A DNA stretch of 41,026 nucleotides from Chitinophagaceae bacterium (GTDB lineage: Bacteria > Bacteroidota > Bacteroidia > Chitinophagales > Chitinophagaceae). How positions within the stretch are numbered: the first letter of the stretch is position 1; each line of letters starts with the position of its first letter. The position numbers and the translations under genes are program-made. Below are positions 17,760 through 26,947 of the stretch, piece after piece. Location of the stretch: positions 1 through 41,026 of the forward strand of contig CANJJU010000007.1 of NCBI GenBank assembly GCA_947474815.1, in the 5' to 3' direction. A model generated the notes under the pieces. The model did no database searches. It was not told where the DNA came from and was given only the letters and a program-made list of their open reading frames with translations.

Positions 17760-18470
17760 ATGTTACCTAAATACAAAAGAGTTTTATTAAAATTATCTGG
17801 AGAATCATTAATGGGAGACAAAAACTTCGGACTAGATTCTAATGTGATTGCACAATATGCTCGAGATATTAAACAGATAACTGAAATGGGTGTTCAGGTG
17901 GCCCTTGTGATTGGCGGCGGCAATATTTATCGTGGAATGAATGAAGCAGAAACGGGTATTGAAAGAGCCCAAGGGGATTACATGGGAATGCTTGCTACGG
18001 TTATAAACGGAATGGCTGTACAAAGTGGTCTTGAGAAAGCAGGTGTATATACTCGTCTTCAAAGTGCCATTAAAATGGAACAAATTGCAGAACCCTATAT
18101 TCGTAGAAGAGCAATGCGTCATTTAGAAAAAGGACGCGTGGTGATATTTGGGGCCGGAACAGGGAATCCTTATTTTACTACAGATACTGCAGGGTCCTTG
18201 AGGGCAATTGAAATCAAGGCCGATGTAATTTTAAAAGGAACAAGAGTTGATGGCATCTATTCGGCAGATCCTGAAAAAGATCCTACGGCTACAAAATTTA
18301 ATAAAATATCTTTCGCGGAATGCATTTCAAAAAAATTGAGTGTGATGGATATGACCGCTTTCACACTTTGTATGGAAAATAATTTACCCATCATTGTGTT
18401 TGATATGAACAAACCAGGAAATTTATTAAATGTAGTAACAGGTGAGAAAGTAGGTACTTTGGTAAGCTAA
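17760..18470 (+). CDS. pyrH: UMP kinase
   Basis: The 236-residue protein is a full-length bacterial UMP kinase of the amino-acid-kinase fold: [14 protein letters not shown] at the N-terminus, the glycine loop [25 protein letters not shown], and the nucleotide-binding [20 protein letters not shown] and [12 protein letters not shown] segments. It phosphorylates UMP to UDP, the step feeding pyrimidine nucleotides into RNA, DNA and sugar nucleotides. It follows tsf but is cut off by a terminator, so it probably has its own promoter, which I could not place. No Shine-Dalgarno. Confidence 0.97.
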   Translation: MLPKYKRVLLKLSGESLMGDKNFGLDSNVIAQYARDIKQITEMGVQVALVIGGGNIYRGMNEAETGIERAQGDYMGMLATVINGMAVQSGLEKAGVYTRLQSAIKMEQIAEPYIRRRAMRHLEKGRVVIFGAGTGNPYFTTDTAGSLRAIEIKADVILKGTRVDGIYSADPEKDPTATKFNKISFAECISKKLSVMDMTAFTLCMENNLPIIVFDMNKPGNLLNVVTGEKVGTLVS

Positions 18471-18488
18471 TAACAAATTGATTATATT

Positions 18489-18520
18489 AAAAAAGCCGGA
18501 AAATTTTTTCCGGCTTTTTT
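18489..18520. terminator. Bidirectional terminator between pyrH and the convergent lipoprotein
   Basis: AAAAAAGCCGGAAAA is paired with TTTTTTCCGGCTTTTTT; the stem is flanked by A and T runs and so works in both directions. It lies between convergent genes. Confidence 0.85.
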
Positions 18521-18540
18521 AATTGTTCAGTTAAAATGAA

Positions 18541-19056
18541 TTAATCATTTAAATGATAAAATTCTTTTACTGAATTATAATCTGAATAATTCAAATTCGG
18601 ATTTCTTCCTGCCGTTCCTTTTATAACAACAGCTCTATAATTTACTGAAAATGGAGTTGTTACTGGATTAATAGTAGCATCCGTTGCATCTTCAATAGAC
18701 ACTATCAGATAGATTCCTCCGGTTGTACTTGTTGAATTTCCTGTATAAAAGAAATTATAAGCAATGCCATCAGTGGTGTAAGGATAGGCATAATAGAATT
18801 TTTTCCCAGAGCTAGCGGTATATACTTCATACAAAAGAACAATATCCTTAGTAGTATCTACCCCTGAAATACTAGAATAAACATCATAATTTCCAGGTAG
18901 CGTACTTGCATCTCCAGGGCTGTTATCAAAGCTCAGCGAAAAGTTGTAATACTTAGCACTTGGACCAGCAGCACCAGTTCTTGAGCAACTTGCGAAGAAT
19001 AAACTATCGGCAATTGCAAGCGTACCAAAAACTATAAACATGCTTGTTTGTTTCAT
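18541..19056 (-). CDS. Small lipoprotein of unknown function
   Basis: I chose the ATG at 19056 (MKQTSMFIVFG...), because it gives a normal lipoprotein signal with a likely lipobox (FFASC, Cys24); the frame extends 11 codons further upstream. The mature protein of about 150 residues is Thr/Ser/Tyr-rich with alternating hydrophobic strands (YYNFSLSFDN, KDIVLLYEVYT, KKFYYAYPY, GIYLIVSIED, YRAVVIKGT), suggesting a beta-sandwich, possibly a secreted accessory lipoprotein. I do not recognise the family. It converges on pyrH and shares its terminator. Confidence 0.7.
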   Translation of the reverse strand: MKQTSMFIVFGTLAIADSLFFASCSRTGAAGPSAKYYNFSLSFDNSPGDASTLPGNYDVYSSISGVDTTKDIVLLYEVYTASSGKKFYYAYPYTTDGIAYNFFYTGNSTSTTGGIYLIVSIEDATDATINPVTTPFSVNYRAVVIKGTAGRNPNLNYSDYNSVKEFYHLND

Positions 19057-19122
19057 AATATTTTTAATTAAAATTTCATACAAATTCAACCAAAGTAAAC
19101 AGATTACTACCTATATTAGTAT

Positions 19123-19632
19123 ATGCAATCCGGTGAATTGATTCTTCAATTAAAACAAGAAAACGATCAGCTACAATTTGAGCTAAAGGACTTGAATTAC
19201 CTAGTTCAAATGAAAGAAGAAGAACTTGAACAGTTGCATAATACAGTATCCAAAGTGTCACAACTTCAAAGCAGTCTGGATCAAAATTTATATGAATTTG
19301 AACAGCTGCATAGTAAAATAGGCGAATTGCACGAGCAGGTGGTTGGTGCCACAAAGCGTGAATCGTCATTAGAAGAAGAAATGATACAAAGTATTCAGGT
19401 TGAAACAGCCTACTATGAAATGAAAGGACAATTGAATAGCACCAAAGCTGCATTAGCAGATTTAAATTTTCAATTAGCAGAAGCAACCAGCCTTTATCAT
19501 CAAGTCGCTACTTTAAAAAACAAGGTGGCAGCCCTTGAAAGTAATGTAGAAATTATTTTATTAGACAACGGATTTTTAAAAGAAGAACTTGCTCAATATA
19601 GAAATGAATCCAATAAATATACAAATGAATAG
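19123..19632 (+). CDS. Coiled-coil protein of unknown function
   Basis: The 169-residue protein is almost entirely charged heptad repeats (LILQLKQENDQLQFELKDL, LKNKVAALESNVE), predicting one long coiled coil over about residues 5-165. No signal peptide, membrane segment or enzyme motif is seen, so it is probably a cytoplasmic structural or adaptor protein. It is divergent from the lipoprotein and lies 52 bases upstream of pdxH in the same direction, so it may be co-transcribed with it. The gene is supported by length and composition, not homology. Confidence 0.65.
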   Translation: MQSGELILQLKQENDQLQFELKDLNYLVQMKEEELEQLHNTVSKVSQLQSSLDQNLYEFEQLHSKIGELHEQVVGATKRESSLEEEMIQSIQVETAYYEMKGQLNSTKAALADLNFQLAEATSLYHQVATLKNKVAALESNVEIILLDNGFLKEELAQYRNESNKYTNE

Positions 19633-19684
19633 GAGCTTGTTTTGTAGATAAGACTCAAGATTATTTTAATGAAATTTTTTATTC

Positions 19685-20326
19685 ATGTCAAGTATCGCCA
19701 ACATAAGAAAAGAATATCTTTCAGCATCACTTTCTGAAGCGGACGTACACACAAATCCTTTCTTACAATTTGATCAATGGTGGCAACAAGCATTGGACAG
19801 TAAGATTGATGAAGTGAATGCAATGACATTGTCTACTGTAAGTGCTGTAGGCAAGCCTTCTGCAAGAATTGTATTGTTAAAGGGGTACGATAAAAACGGC
19901 TTTGTATTTTTCACCAACTATAAAAGCAACAAAGGAATTGATATTGAATCTAATCCACATGTAAGCTTGATGTTTTTTTGGAAAGAATTAGAAAGACAAG
20001 TAAGAATAGAAGGAGTGGCAGAAAAAATTTCAGCAGGCGACAGTGATGAATATTTTAATTCGCGACCGCTTAGTAGTAGAACGGGCGCATGGGCCTCACC
20101 ACAGAGCACCAAAATTGACTCGCGCGAATTTTTAGAAAAAAATGTTTTAAAAGTAGAAAGTCAGTTTGCCCACAATGAAATATACCGACCACCTTTTTGG
20201 GGTGGATATATTGTGAAGCCCTCAATGATTGAATTTTGGCAAGGAAGACCAAGCAGGTTGCATGATAGAATTGTATACAACTTGACAGAAGGAAATGAAT
20301 GGGAGCTGGCTAGATTAGCTCCATAA
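19685..20326 (+). CDS. pdxH: Pyridoxamine 5'-phosphate oxidase
   Basis: The 213-residue protein is a standard PdxH. It has ARIVLLKGYDKNGFVFFTNY, which binds FMN, SLMFFWKELERQVRIEG, SRPLSSRTGAWASPQS, and the C-terminal FWGGYIVKPSMIEFWQGRPSRLHDRI, containing the catalytic and PLP-binding Arg/His. It oxidises pyridoxamine or pyridoxine phosphate to PLP with FMN. Length matches E. coli. It converges with bTHX on a strong hairpin. Confidence 0.97.
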   Translation: MSSIANIRKEYLSASLSEADVHTNPFLQFDQWWQQALDSKIDEVNAMTLSTVSAVGKPSARIVLLKGYDKNGFVFFTNYKSNKGIDIESNPHVSLMFFWKELERQVRIEGVAEKISAGDSDEYFNSRPLSSRTGAWASPQSTKIDSREFLEKNVLKVESQFAHNEIYRPPFWGGYIVKPSMIEFWQGRPSRLHDRIVYNLTEGNEWELARLAP

Positions 20327-20338
20327 TACATAAAGAAA

Positions 20339-20374
20339 TTGATAAGTTGAATGACAAATCAATCAACTTATCAA
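20339..20374. terminator. 12-bp perfect hairpin between pdxH and bTHX
   Basis: TTGATAAGTTGA pairs with TCAACTTATCAA over a 12-base loop. There is no T run on the plus side, so as a terminator it is only likely. Confidence 0.5.
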
Positions 20375-20383
20375 CTCAAATAG

Positions 20384-20542
20384 TTATTTGCTTTTTTTAG
20401 CGGCCGCTTTCTTAGGTGCAGCAGCCTTCTTAGGTGTCGCTGTCTTAGTAGTGGCAGTAGCCTTTACTTTAGCAGGTCTGCTTTTTCCAAAACTTCCTGC
20501 AAATATTTTACCTTTTTTTGTTTTGATATCACCACGTCCCAT
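20384..20542 (-). CDS. 30S ribosomal protein bTHX with Lys/Ala-rich tail
   Basis: The start at 20542 gives MGRGDIKTKKGKIFAGSFGK, the signature of ribosomal protein bTHX (Thx), found in Bacteroidota and Thermus. The frame opens 16 codons further upstream, but those residues do not fit the family. Unlike short bTHX proteins, this 52-residue form continues in a basic Ala/Lys/Pro/Thr-rich tail (KTATPKKAAAPKKAAAKKSK), reminiscent of histone H1-like tails. It should bind 16S rRNA in the small subunit. It lies just downstream of HU on the same strand, separated by a terminator. Confidence 0.85.
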   Translation of the reverse strand: MGRGDIKTKKGKIFAGSFGKSRPAKVKATATTKTATPKKAAAPKKAAAKKSK

Positions 20543-20575
20543 ATTAGTATTTTTTAGTTCAATAAATTTGATAAT

Positions 20576-20610
20576 AAAAAAGCAAGACACATAAAGCGCC
20601 TTGCTTTTTT
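20576..20610. terminator. Terminator after HU
   Basis: AAAAAAGCAAG pairs with CTTGCTTTTTT, with A and T runs on both sides; it lies 16 bases after the HU stop on the minus strand. Confidence 0.8.
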
Positions 20611-20626
20611 ACTTTTTTAAAGCAAA

Positions 20627-20896
20627 TTAGATCTTAGAAGATAATTCTTTACCTGCTTTAAATTTAGCAACTTTTTTTGCTTTGATTTTGATAACCGCAC
20701 CAGTTTGTGGATTACGTCCGTTACGAGCAGCTCTTTTTGAAACAGAGAATGTTCCAAATCCAACTAAAGTAACTTTGTTACCACTTTTTAAAGTTTTTGT
20801 TACTGCTTCGATAAAAGAATCTACAGTAGCATTTGCTTGAGTTTTAGTGATGCCAGCATCATCAGCTAGTTTTGCAATTAATTCAGCTTTGTTCAT
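20627..20896 (-). CDS. hup: HU-family DNA-binding protein
   Basis: The 89-residue protein is a complete HU: the helical N-terminal dimerisation part (MNKAELIAKLADDAGITKTQ), the VTLVGFGTFSVSKRAARNGRNPQTG arm that bends DNA, and the basic C-terminus KKVAKFKAGKEL. It is an abundant nucleoid protein. A clear TATATTTG promoter and a strong terminator define a single-gene unit. Confidence 0.96.
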   Translation of the reverse strand: MNKAELIAKLADDAGITKTQANATVDSFIEAVTKTLKSGNKVTLVGFGTFSVSKRAARNGRNPQTGAVIKIKAKKVAKFKAGKELSSKI

Positions 20897-20926
20897 AATA
20901 AAGTTTTTGATAAGTTTTAACTATAA

Positions 20927-20934
20927 CAAATATA
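20927..20934 (-). promoter_or_regulatory. -7 element of hup
   Basis: TATATTTG on the minus strand matches TAnnTTTG, 30 bases before the ATG. A TTTG lies 18 bases further upstream, near the expected -33 spacing. Confidence 0.65.
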
Positions 20935-20974
20935 GAAGGTTTTTAATTCCAACAAAATTTTTTTATTTTAAAAT

Positions 20975-21007
20975 AAAAAGGCCCAATTGGCTACAAAGCC
21001 CAATTGG
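20975..21007 (-). terminator. Terminator of the xth-DUF4286 unit
   Basis: On the minus strand CCAATTGGGC pairs with GCCAATTGG (one bulged base) around TTTGTA, followed by GGCCTTTTTATTTT. It lies 185 bases after the DUF4286 stop. Confidence 0.6.
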
Positions 21008-21063
21008 AGTGCATTTTGAGAAACAGGGTAATTATTTCGCCTCAAATAGATTAGAATAAGTTA

Positions 21064-21096
21064 TCCTGAAAGCCTTGCTCATATTGACTTTCAGGA
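21064..21096. other. 9-bp perfect inverted repeat in the hup-DUF4286 gap
   Basis: TCCTGAAAG and CTTTCAGGA are separated by 15 bases. There is no T run. It may be a second hairpin in the 3' end of the xth-DUF4286 transcript; function unknown. Confidence 0.5.
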
Positions 21097-21190
21097 CAAT
21101 TTCTTTGTAAAACCTTTATTTATAGGCTGTCAGGAGAATAATACAGAAAAAATATCTTTTAAAAAACTGAATTTTTTTTGTTTTGCACAA

Positions 21191-21496
21191 TTAGTTAATA
21201 ACCTGCATAACCGACCTAAATGCTATAAATGCATCGCCCCATTTTTCAAATGATTTTTGCCTTAGTACGTTGGCATGTCTTTCTATATATAAGTTATAGG
21301 CTGCTTTGCTTTCAGCCTTATATTGAACCGCATAAGTTGGACCTTCGCTGTCATCTATTTCTAATAATTTCAACACGGCTGCTTCTATGAAACATCCTGT
21401 ATTGATAATCTCTGGAATGTGTTCATTGTTTAGCCAGTTTAACCATTCGATGGCTATATCGGCCCTCACTTTTATAGTTACGTTGTAGATAAACAT
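21191..21496 (-). CDS. DUF4286 family protein
   Basis: The 101-residue protein matches DUF4286: IYNVTIKV at the start, WLNWLNNEHIPEI, and a ferredoxin-like alpha/beta layout ending WGDAFIAFRSVMQVI. The family is found in Bacteroidota and has no known function; it resembles dimeric alpha-beta barrel proteins. It begins 1 base after the xth stop, so it is translated from the same mRNA. Confidence 0.8.
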   Translation of the reverse strand: MFIYNVTIKVRADIAIEWLNWLNNEHIPEIINTGCFIEAAVLKLLEIDDSEGPTYAVQYKAESKAAYNLYIERHANVLRQKSFEKWGDAFIAFRSVMQVIN

Positions 21497-21497
21497 T

Positions 21498-22274
21498 TTA
21501 TGTAGCTTTAATTTTTAGATAAACCGGACAATGGTCGCTGTGTTTTACATCTGGAAAAATATCTGCTTCTACTAATTGTGCTTTTAATTCTTTTGTAACG
21601 CATATGTAGTCGATTCTCCATCCTTTATTGTTCAGCCGAACGCTCGGAAAGCGTTGACTCCACCAGCTATAGCGGTGAGGTTCTTTATGAAAATTTCTGA
21701 AGGTGTCAATCCATCCTGCTCCCAAAAATTTAGTCATCCAGGCCCTTTCTTCTGGCAAGAATCCAGAAGATTTTTTATTCCCCTTTGGATCGTGAATATC
21801 AATTTCTTCGTGTGCAATATTATAATCGCCACATAAAATAATTTTAGGATTTTTCTTTCTTAGTTTTTCTACATGTGTAAAAATCTCATCCAGCCATTGA
21901 TATTTATATGTTTGTCTTTCGTCTCCTGAGGTGCCCGATGGGAAATAGGCATTGATTAATTTTATGTCTCCCAATTGCATTTCTATTACCCTTCCTTCAA
22001 AATCACTTGTTTCAAAGCCATTCCCTACTTTGACGGCTGTTGGTTTTATTTTAGTGAAAATAGCTACCCCGCTATATCCTTTTTTGCTAGCGCTAAACCA
22101 ATGATGCTCAAATCCTAATTTTTCAAGTTCGCTGACATCCACATCGTCATTGGTGGCTTTTGTTTCTTGCAAACAAATCACATCCGCCGGATTCGTTTTA
22201 AGCCATTCGTAAAAACCTTTTTTAATGGCCGCCCTAATACCATTTACGTTGTATGAAATAATGCGCATTTGCAA
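21498..22274 (-). CDS. xth: Exodeoxyribonuclease III
   Basis: The 258-residue protein is an AP endonuclease/exonuclease of the Xth/ExoA type: ISYNVNGIRAAIKKGF, the catalytic Glu in VICLQETKA, the CGDYNIAHEEIDIHDP core, and the C-terminal SDHCPV catalytic Asp-His. It cleaves DNA at abasic sites and degrades 3' ends during repair. The start is at 22274 (MQMRII) or two codons later (MRII). It forms an operon with DUF4286. Confidence 0.95.
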   Translation of the reverse strand: MQMRIISYNVNGIRAAIKKGFYEWLKTNPADVICLQETKATNDDVDVSELEKLGFEHHWFSASKKGYSGVAIFTKIKPTAVKVGNGFETSDFEGRVIEMQLGDIKLINAYFPSGTSGDERQTYKYQWLDEIFTHVEKLRKKNPKIILCGDYNIAHEEIDIHDPKGNKKSSGFLPEERAWMTKFLGAGWIDTFRNFHKEPHRYSWWSQRFPSVRLNNKGWRIDYICVTKELKAQLVEADIFPDVKHSDHCPVYLKIKAT

Positions 22275-22299
22275 ACTAATTATGGTTAATAAAAAATCA

Positions 22300-25008
22300 C
22301 TATTCTATGATTGGCCTTAGCCATTTTGTTGCTTCTACAATTGTCATTCCCTTTCTTTTGGCATAATCTTCCACTTGGTCCTTGTTTATCTTACCTACGC
22401 CAAAATATTTACTTTCAGGATGTGCAAAATACCATCCACAAACAGAGGAGGCAGGATACATAGCCAAAGACTCTGTAAGGGTTATTCCTGTTGCGTTTTC
22501 ACCCCCCAATAATTCAAATAGTTTATATTTTTCTGTATGGTCAGGACAAGCGGGATAACCAGGTGCTGGACGTATGCCTTGATATTTTTCTTCTATTAAA
22601 GCATCGGTATTCAATGTTTCGTCTTTTGAATATCCCCAATACTCCGTCCTTGTTTTTTTATGAAGCAACTCTGCAAATGCTTCTGCTAATCGATCTGCCA
22701 GTGCTTGTAAAATGATTTTATTATAGTCATCTAAATTTTCTTCAAATCTTTTTATATGTTTTTCTATTCCCTGAATGGTTACTGAAAAGGCGCCAATGTA
22801 ATCAGTGTGGGTAGGGTTAATAAAATCGGCTAATGATAAATTTGGTTGTCCGGCAGCTTTTTTTATTTGTTGTCTAAGGAATTCGAGCTGTATATTTTTT
22901 TCGCTTTTAACGACAAGTGAATCAGGTGCTATTTTTTTTGTTTCCCAATATCCTACAACTCCTTTTGCAGTTAACCATTTTTCATTGATTAGTTGTTGTA
23001 AAAGAATTTTTGCATCTTCATATAATTTGGTGGCTTCTACCCCAATTATATCGTCGGATAATATTTGTGGAAATTTACCGTGCATTTCCCAAGCAATAAA
23101 AAAGGGTTGCCAATCAATGTATTCGGCAATTTCGGCCAGATTATAATCATCAATAATTTTTGTTCCCATAAAGCTTGGTGGCACGGGTATGTAATTGTCC
23201 CAATCTATGGAAGCGATATTTTGTTGTGCTTCATGAATAGCGATCAATTGTTTTGCAGATTTTTTATTTCCGAAGTCTAATTTTAATTGGTCGTATTCTT
23301 TTTTAATTTCTTTTACGAATTCGGGCTGTTGCTCTTTGTTGAGCAAGGTGCCCGCAACAGTAACACTGCGAGAAGCATCTAACACATGCACCACTCCGTG
23401 TTCGTATTCAGGAGCAATTTTTACAGCCGTATGCATTCTGCTTGTAGTGGCACCGCCAATGAGCAATGGAATGTTCATGTTTAACCGGGTCATTTCTTTT
23501 GCAATATGAACCATTTCATCAAGCGAAGGAGTAATGAGGCCGCTAAGACCAATAATGGAAACTTGGTGTTTTTGAGCTTCTGTAAGTATTTTATCAGCAC
23601 TAACCATCACGCCTAAGTCAATAATTTCATATCCATTGCATCCGAGTACTACTCCTACAATGTTTTTTCCAATATCGTGTACATCTCCTTTTACTGTAGC
23701 TAATAATATTTTTGCAGGTCCAAGCGCATCTTGTTGATTGTTGCTATTTGCAGTTTTATCATTTCGTCTATCTGCTTTTTCTTGTTCAATAAAAGGGGTA
23801 AGAACCGCAACGGCTTTTTTCATTACCCTTGCGCTCTTTACCACTTGTGGTAAAAACATTTTTCCTTCTCCAAACAAATCTCCCACAATGTTCATTCCAT
23901 CCATCAGCGGTCCTTCAATTACATCTAATGGTTTTGGGTATTGTAGCCTTGCTTCTTCTGTATCTGCATCAATATATTCCGTTATTCCATGTATAAGGGC
24001 ATGGGCAATTCTTTTTTGTACTGCTTCTTTTCTCCACGATTCGTCTTTAATAATTTCCTTTCCTTTTGCTTTTACTGTTTCAGCGAATTGGATTAATTTT
24101 TCTGTAGCACCATTGTCATCGTTGTTGATATTAAGAATAACATTTTCACAAAGCTGCTTCAGTGTTGGTTCTATGTCATCTAAGATTACTAGCTGGCCTG
24201 CATTTACAATGCCCATGTCCATTCCCGCTTTGATGGCATGATATAAAAAAACGCTGTGAATGGCCTCTCTCACATGATCGTTTCCACGGAAAGAAAAAGA
24301 CACATTGCTAACACCACCACTTACTTTTGCCAGCGGCATCAATTGTTTAATTTCACGGGTAGCTTCAATGAAATCTACTGCATAGTTATTGTGTTCTTCG
24401 ATGCCTGTTGCAATAGCAAAAATATTTGGATCAAAGATGATGTCTTGTGGAGCAAACCCTACTGTTTCAGTAAGTATTTTATACGCCCGTTTGCAAATTT
24501 CAACTTTTCTAATTTTAGTGTCTGCTTGGCCAATCTCATCAAATGCCATTACAATCACGGCAGCCCCATAGCTTTTACAGATGTATGCTTGTTTGATAAA
24601 TGCGGCTTCTCCTTCTTTCATAGAGATCGAATTCACAATACACTTTCCTTGTACACATTTTAATCCTGCTTCGATGATTTCAAACTTACTGCTATCAATC
24701 ATTATAGGAATCTTTGCAATATCTGGTTCTGCTTGCAAAAGATTTATAAAGGTCGTCATAGCCGTAACACCTTCTAATAGTGCATCATCCATATTTATAT
24801 CAAGAACCTGAGCGCCATTTTCCACTTGTTGTCTGGCAACGCTCAATGCTTCTTCATAAAGACTCTCCCTTATAAGTCGAGCAAATTTCTTGCTACCGGT
24901 TACGTTTGTTCGCTCGCCCACATTTACAAAGTTGGTTTCTGGTCGAACTATCAAAGGCTCTAACCCGCTTAAACGTAAATATGGTTTTATGTGTGTTGTT
25001 TCTTTCAT
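22300..25008 (-). CDS. metH: Methionine synthase, pterin/B12/activation part
   Basis: The 902-residue protein holds the C-terminal three modules of MetH. The methyltetrahydrofolate-binding domain ([19 protein letters not shown]) is first. The cap and cobalamin domain carries the His ligand in [19 protein letters not shown]. The SAM-binding activation domain has [15 protein letters not shown] and [19 protein letters not shown]. Homocysteine binding is on the separate gene 6 bases upstream. Together they have 1238 residues, about the E. coli MetH length. The enzyme makes methionine from homocysteine with B12. Confidence 0.96.
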   Translation of the reverse strand: MKETTHIKPYLRLSGLEPLIVRPETNFVNVGERTNVTGSKKFARLIRESLYEEALSVARQQVENGAQVLDINMDDALLEGVTAMTTFINLLQAEPDIAKIPIMIDSSKFEIIEAGLKCVQGKCIVNSISMKEGEAAFIKQAYICKSYGAAVIVMAFDEIGQADTKIRKVEICKRAYKILTETVGFAPQDIIFDPNIFAIATGIEEHNNYAVDFIEATREIKQLMPLAKVSGGVSNVSFSFRGNDHVREAIHSVFLYHAIKAGMDMGIVNAGQLVILDDIEPTLKQLCENVILNINNDDNGATEKLIQFAETVKAKGKEIIKDESWRKEAVQKRIAHALIHGITEYIDADTEEARLQYPKPLDVIEGPLMDGMNIVGDLFGEGKMFLPQVVKSARVMKKAVAVLTPFIEQEKADRRNDKTANSNNQQDALGPAKILLATVKGDVHDIGKNIVGVVLGCNGYEIIDLGVMVSADKILTEAQKHQVSIIGLSGLITPSLDEMVHIAKEMTRLNMNIPLLIGGATTSRMHTAVKIAPEYEHGVVHVLDASRSVTVAGTLLNKEQQPEFVKEIKKEYDQLKLDFGNKKSAKQLIAIHEAQQNIASIDWDNYIPVPPSFMGTKIIDDYNLAEIAEYIDWQPFFIAWEMHGKFPQILSDDIIGVEATKLYEDAKILLQQLINEKWLTAKGVVGYWETKKIAPDSLVVKSEKNIQLEFLRQQIKKAAGQPNLSLADFINPTHTDYIGAFSVTIQGIEKHIKRFEENLDDYNKIILQALADRLAEAFAELLHKKTRTEYWGYSKDETLNTDALIEEKYQGIRPAPGYPACPDHTEKYKLFELLGGENATGITLTESLAMYPASSVCGWYFAHPESKYFGVGKINKDQVEDYAKRKGMTIVEATKWLRPIIE

Positions 25009-25014
25009 TTTAAT

Positions 25015-26025
25015 TTAAATCACGTCAACGATTGGCAATGCTCTTGGTTTAAATTTTTTTACTTCTTCGGCAATATGTTTAATATGATCGGGTGTGGTGC
25101 CGCAGCAGCCCCCTACAATATTTACAAATCCTTCTTTTGCCCATTCCTCAATAATATGAGCTGTTTCATGAGGTTGTTCATCGTATTCTCCAAATGCATT
25201 TGGCAAGCCGGCATTGGGATAGGCAGAGGTAAAGCAACTTGCCAATGATGACAATTCTTCTATATGTGGTCTCATTTCTTTGGCGCCCAAAGCACAATTG
25301 AGTCCTATGCTCAATGGATTGGCGTGCATCACAGAAATATAAAACGCTTCTAGAGTTTGTCCGCTCAATGTTCGTCCACTTGCATCCGTGATGGTTCCGC
25401 TAATCATGACAGGCAATTCGGGAATTCCTTTTTCTTTAAAATAATTCTTCACTGCATAGATAGCCGCTTTAGCATTGAGGGTATCAAAAATAGTTTCTAT
25501 TAATAATAAATCTACTCCTCCATCTACCAGTCCATTGATTTGTTCTGTATAGGCTTGTGCAACTTCATCAAAAGTGACTGCTCTAAATCCAGGATTGTTT
25601 ACATCGGGGGAAAGAGAAAGTGTTTTATTTAAAGGCCCTATGGCTCCTGCAACAAATCTTGGTTTGGTTGGGTTGGCTGCAGTGCTTTCATTAGCTGCTT
25701 TTCTGGCGCATGTTGCAGCGGCCACATTTAATTCATACGCAAGTGATTGCATGTCATAGTCTGCTTGTGCAATAGAAGTGCTGCTAAATGTGTTTGTTTC
25801 AATAATATCAGCGCCTGCGTCAAGGTATTGTTTATGAATCGCTGTAATCAATTGGGGCTGGGTGAGGCTTAACAGGTCATTGTTTCCTTTCACATCTTTA
25901 TGCCAATCTTTAAATCGGTCGCCTCTATAATCTTCTTCTTCCAATTTGTGTTGTTGAATCATGGTGCCCATCGCCCCATCAATAATTAAAATGCGCTCTT
26001 TTAAAATATCTTTAATTGTACTCAT
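25015..26025 (-). CDS. metH: Methionine synthase, homocysteine-binding part
   Basis: The 336-residue protein is the homocysteine S-methyltransferase domain. It has [33 protein letters not shown], and the zinc-ligand cysteines in [11 protein letters not shown] and [12 protein letters not shown]. It is followed after 6 bases by the remaining MetH modules. The stop (TAA) is intact in good context, so the split looks real and not a sequencing error; Bacteroidota often have it. It has a long leader upstream. Confidence 0.95.
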   Translation of the reverse strand: MSTIKDILKERILIIDGAMGTMIQQHKLEEEDYRGDRFKDWHKDVKGNNDLLSLTQPQLITAIHKQYLDAGADIIETNTFSSTSIAQADYDMQSLAYELNVAAATCARKAANESTAANPTKPRFVAGAIGPLNKTLSLSPDVNNPGFRAVTFDEVAQAYTEQINGLVDGGVDLLLIETIFDTLNAKAAIYAVKNYFKEKGIPELPVMISGTITDASGRTLSGQTLEAFYISVMHANPLSIGLNCALGAKEMRPHIEELSSLASCFTSAYPNAGLPNAFGEYDEQPHETAHIIEEWAKEGFVNIVGGCCGTTPDHIKHIAEEVKKFKPRALPIVDVI

Positions 26026-26211
26026 GACGTCATTTATTTATAATCCCTAATTAAAAATTAGCGAATGAAAACACAATAAAATTTACATGAATAAACGATG
26101 CTCAAATCCGAGGAGTAGTGTGGAAATGCATGTCGTTTATTAGTTCAATTTTATATTAAATGTCGTGGTTGAACAATAAACAAAGCCGCCGCGACACTAT
26201 GCACAAAGCTA
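26026..26211 (-). promoter_or_regulatory. Long structured leader and possible promoter of metH
   Basis: TAGCTTTG at 26204-26211 (minus) is a TAnnTTTG match 178 bases before the metH start. Downstream of it are an 8-bp stem (26161-26168 with 26189-26196, one A-C mismatch on this strand) and a GTTCAA/TTGAAC pair. I do not recognise a cobalamin, SAM or SAH riboswitch consensus. Confidence 0.4.
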
Positions 26212-26286
26212 TAATAAGAAAGGCATAACACAAAATGTTATATAAAATATGGGTAAGCGAATTTTCTAATGATTATTTAAAGTAGG

Positions 26287-26910
26287 CTATCCTATTGAAG
26301 AGATATAATGTTCAACAGGAATTCGATTGCTGATGCTTTTAGCCAATGTCATTTCATCGGCATATTCAAGCTCGCCTCCAAAGGCGATGCCTCTAGCGAT
26401 GGTAGTAATTTTAACGGGCAATTCTTTTAATTTTCTTCCAATATAATAGATGGTAGTATCTCCTTGGATGGTAGGATTAAGGGCAAATATAATTTCTTGT
26501 GTTTTTTCTTCCACCACTCGTTTTGTAAGCCCTTCAATATTGAGTTGCTCGGGACCAATACCATCTAAGGGAGAAATAATGCCACCTAATACATGGTATA
26601 CCCCATTAAATTGCTGAGTGCTTTCAATGGCGATTACATCTCTAATATTTTCCACCACACAAATCAATTCTTTTTTACGCATGGGGTTGCTGCAAATATT
26701 ACAAAGTTCTTTATCGGAAATATTATAGCAATTTTTACAAAACTTTATTTCGCGTCTCATTGCGTCTATTGTTTCACTAAAATGTGCTACTTCATTTTTG
26801 TCTTGTTTTATCAAATGAAGGACAAGTCGCAACGCTGTTTTTTTTCCAATACCCGGAAGTTTAGCAAATTCATTTACCGCATTTTCTAAAAGAGAAGAAG
26901 AGAAAACCAT
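26287..26910 (-). CDS. recR: Recombination protein RecR
   Basis: The 207-residue protein is a full RecR: the N-terminal helix-hairpin-helix (FAKLPGIGKKTALRLVLHLI), a four-Cys zinc finger (CKNCYNISDKELCNIC), and the Toprim domain (ICVVENIRDVIAIE, FALNPTIQGDTT) with the C-terminal GGELEYADEMTLAKSISNRI. It works with RecF/RecO to load RecA at gaps. Length is normal. It precedes metH on the same strand, with a 261-base gap. Confidence 0.96.
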   Translation of the reverse strand: MVFSSSLLENAVNEFAKLPGIGKKTALRLVLHLIKQDKNEVAHFSETIDAMRREIKFCKNCYNISDKELCNICSNPMRKKELICVVENIRDVIAIESTQQFNGVYHVLGGIISPLDGIGPEQLNIEGLTKRVVEEKTQEIIFALNPTIQGDTTIYYIGRKLKELPVKITTIARGIAFGGELEYADEMTLAKSISNRIPVEHYISSIG

Positions 26911-26947
26911 ACTTTAAAGTTAATTGATATTATTGTTTGTGCGATTT

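Noticed and set aside
19076-19486. 136-codon minus-strand open frame overlapping the coiled-coil gene
   Set aside because: It mirrors the coiled-coil codons. The coiled-coil frame has consistent heptads and fits its neighbours, while this one has no family or start context.
20388-20594. Plus-strand hydrophobic 68-residue frame opposite bTHX
   Set aside because: It is the reverse complement of the Lys/Ala-rich bTHX tail; the bTHX signature on the other strand is decisive.
26101-26140. CCGAGGAG-like sequence resembling the SAH riboswitch core near metH
   Set aside because: It lies on the plus strand, opposite to the metH transcript, and the rest of the SAH consensus is missing.
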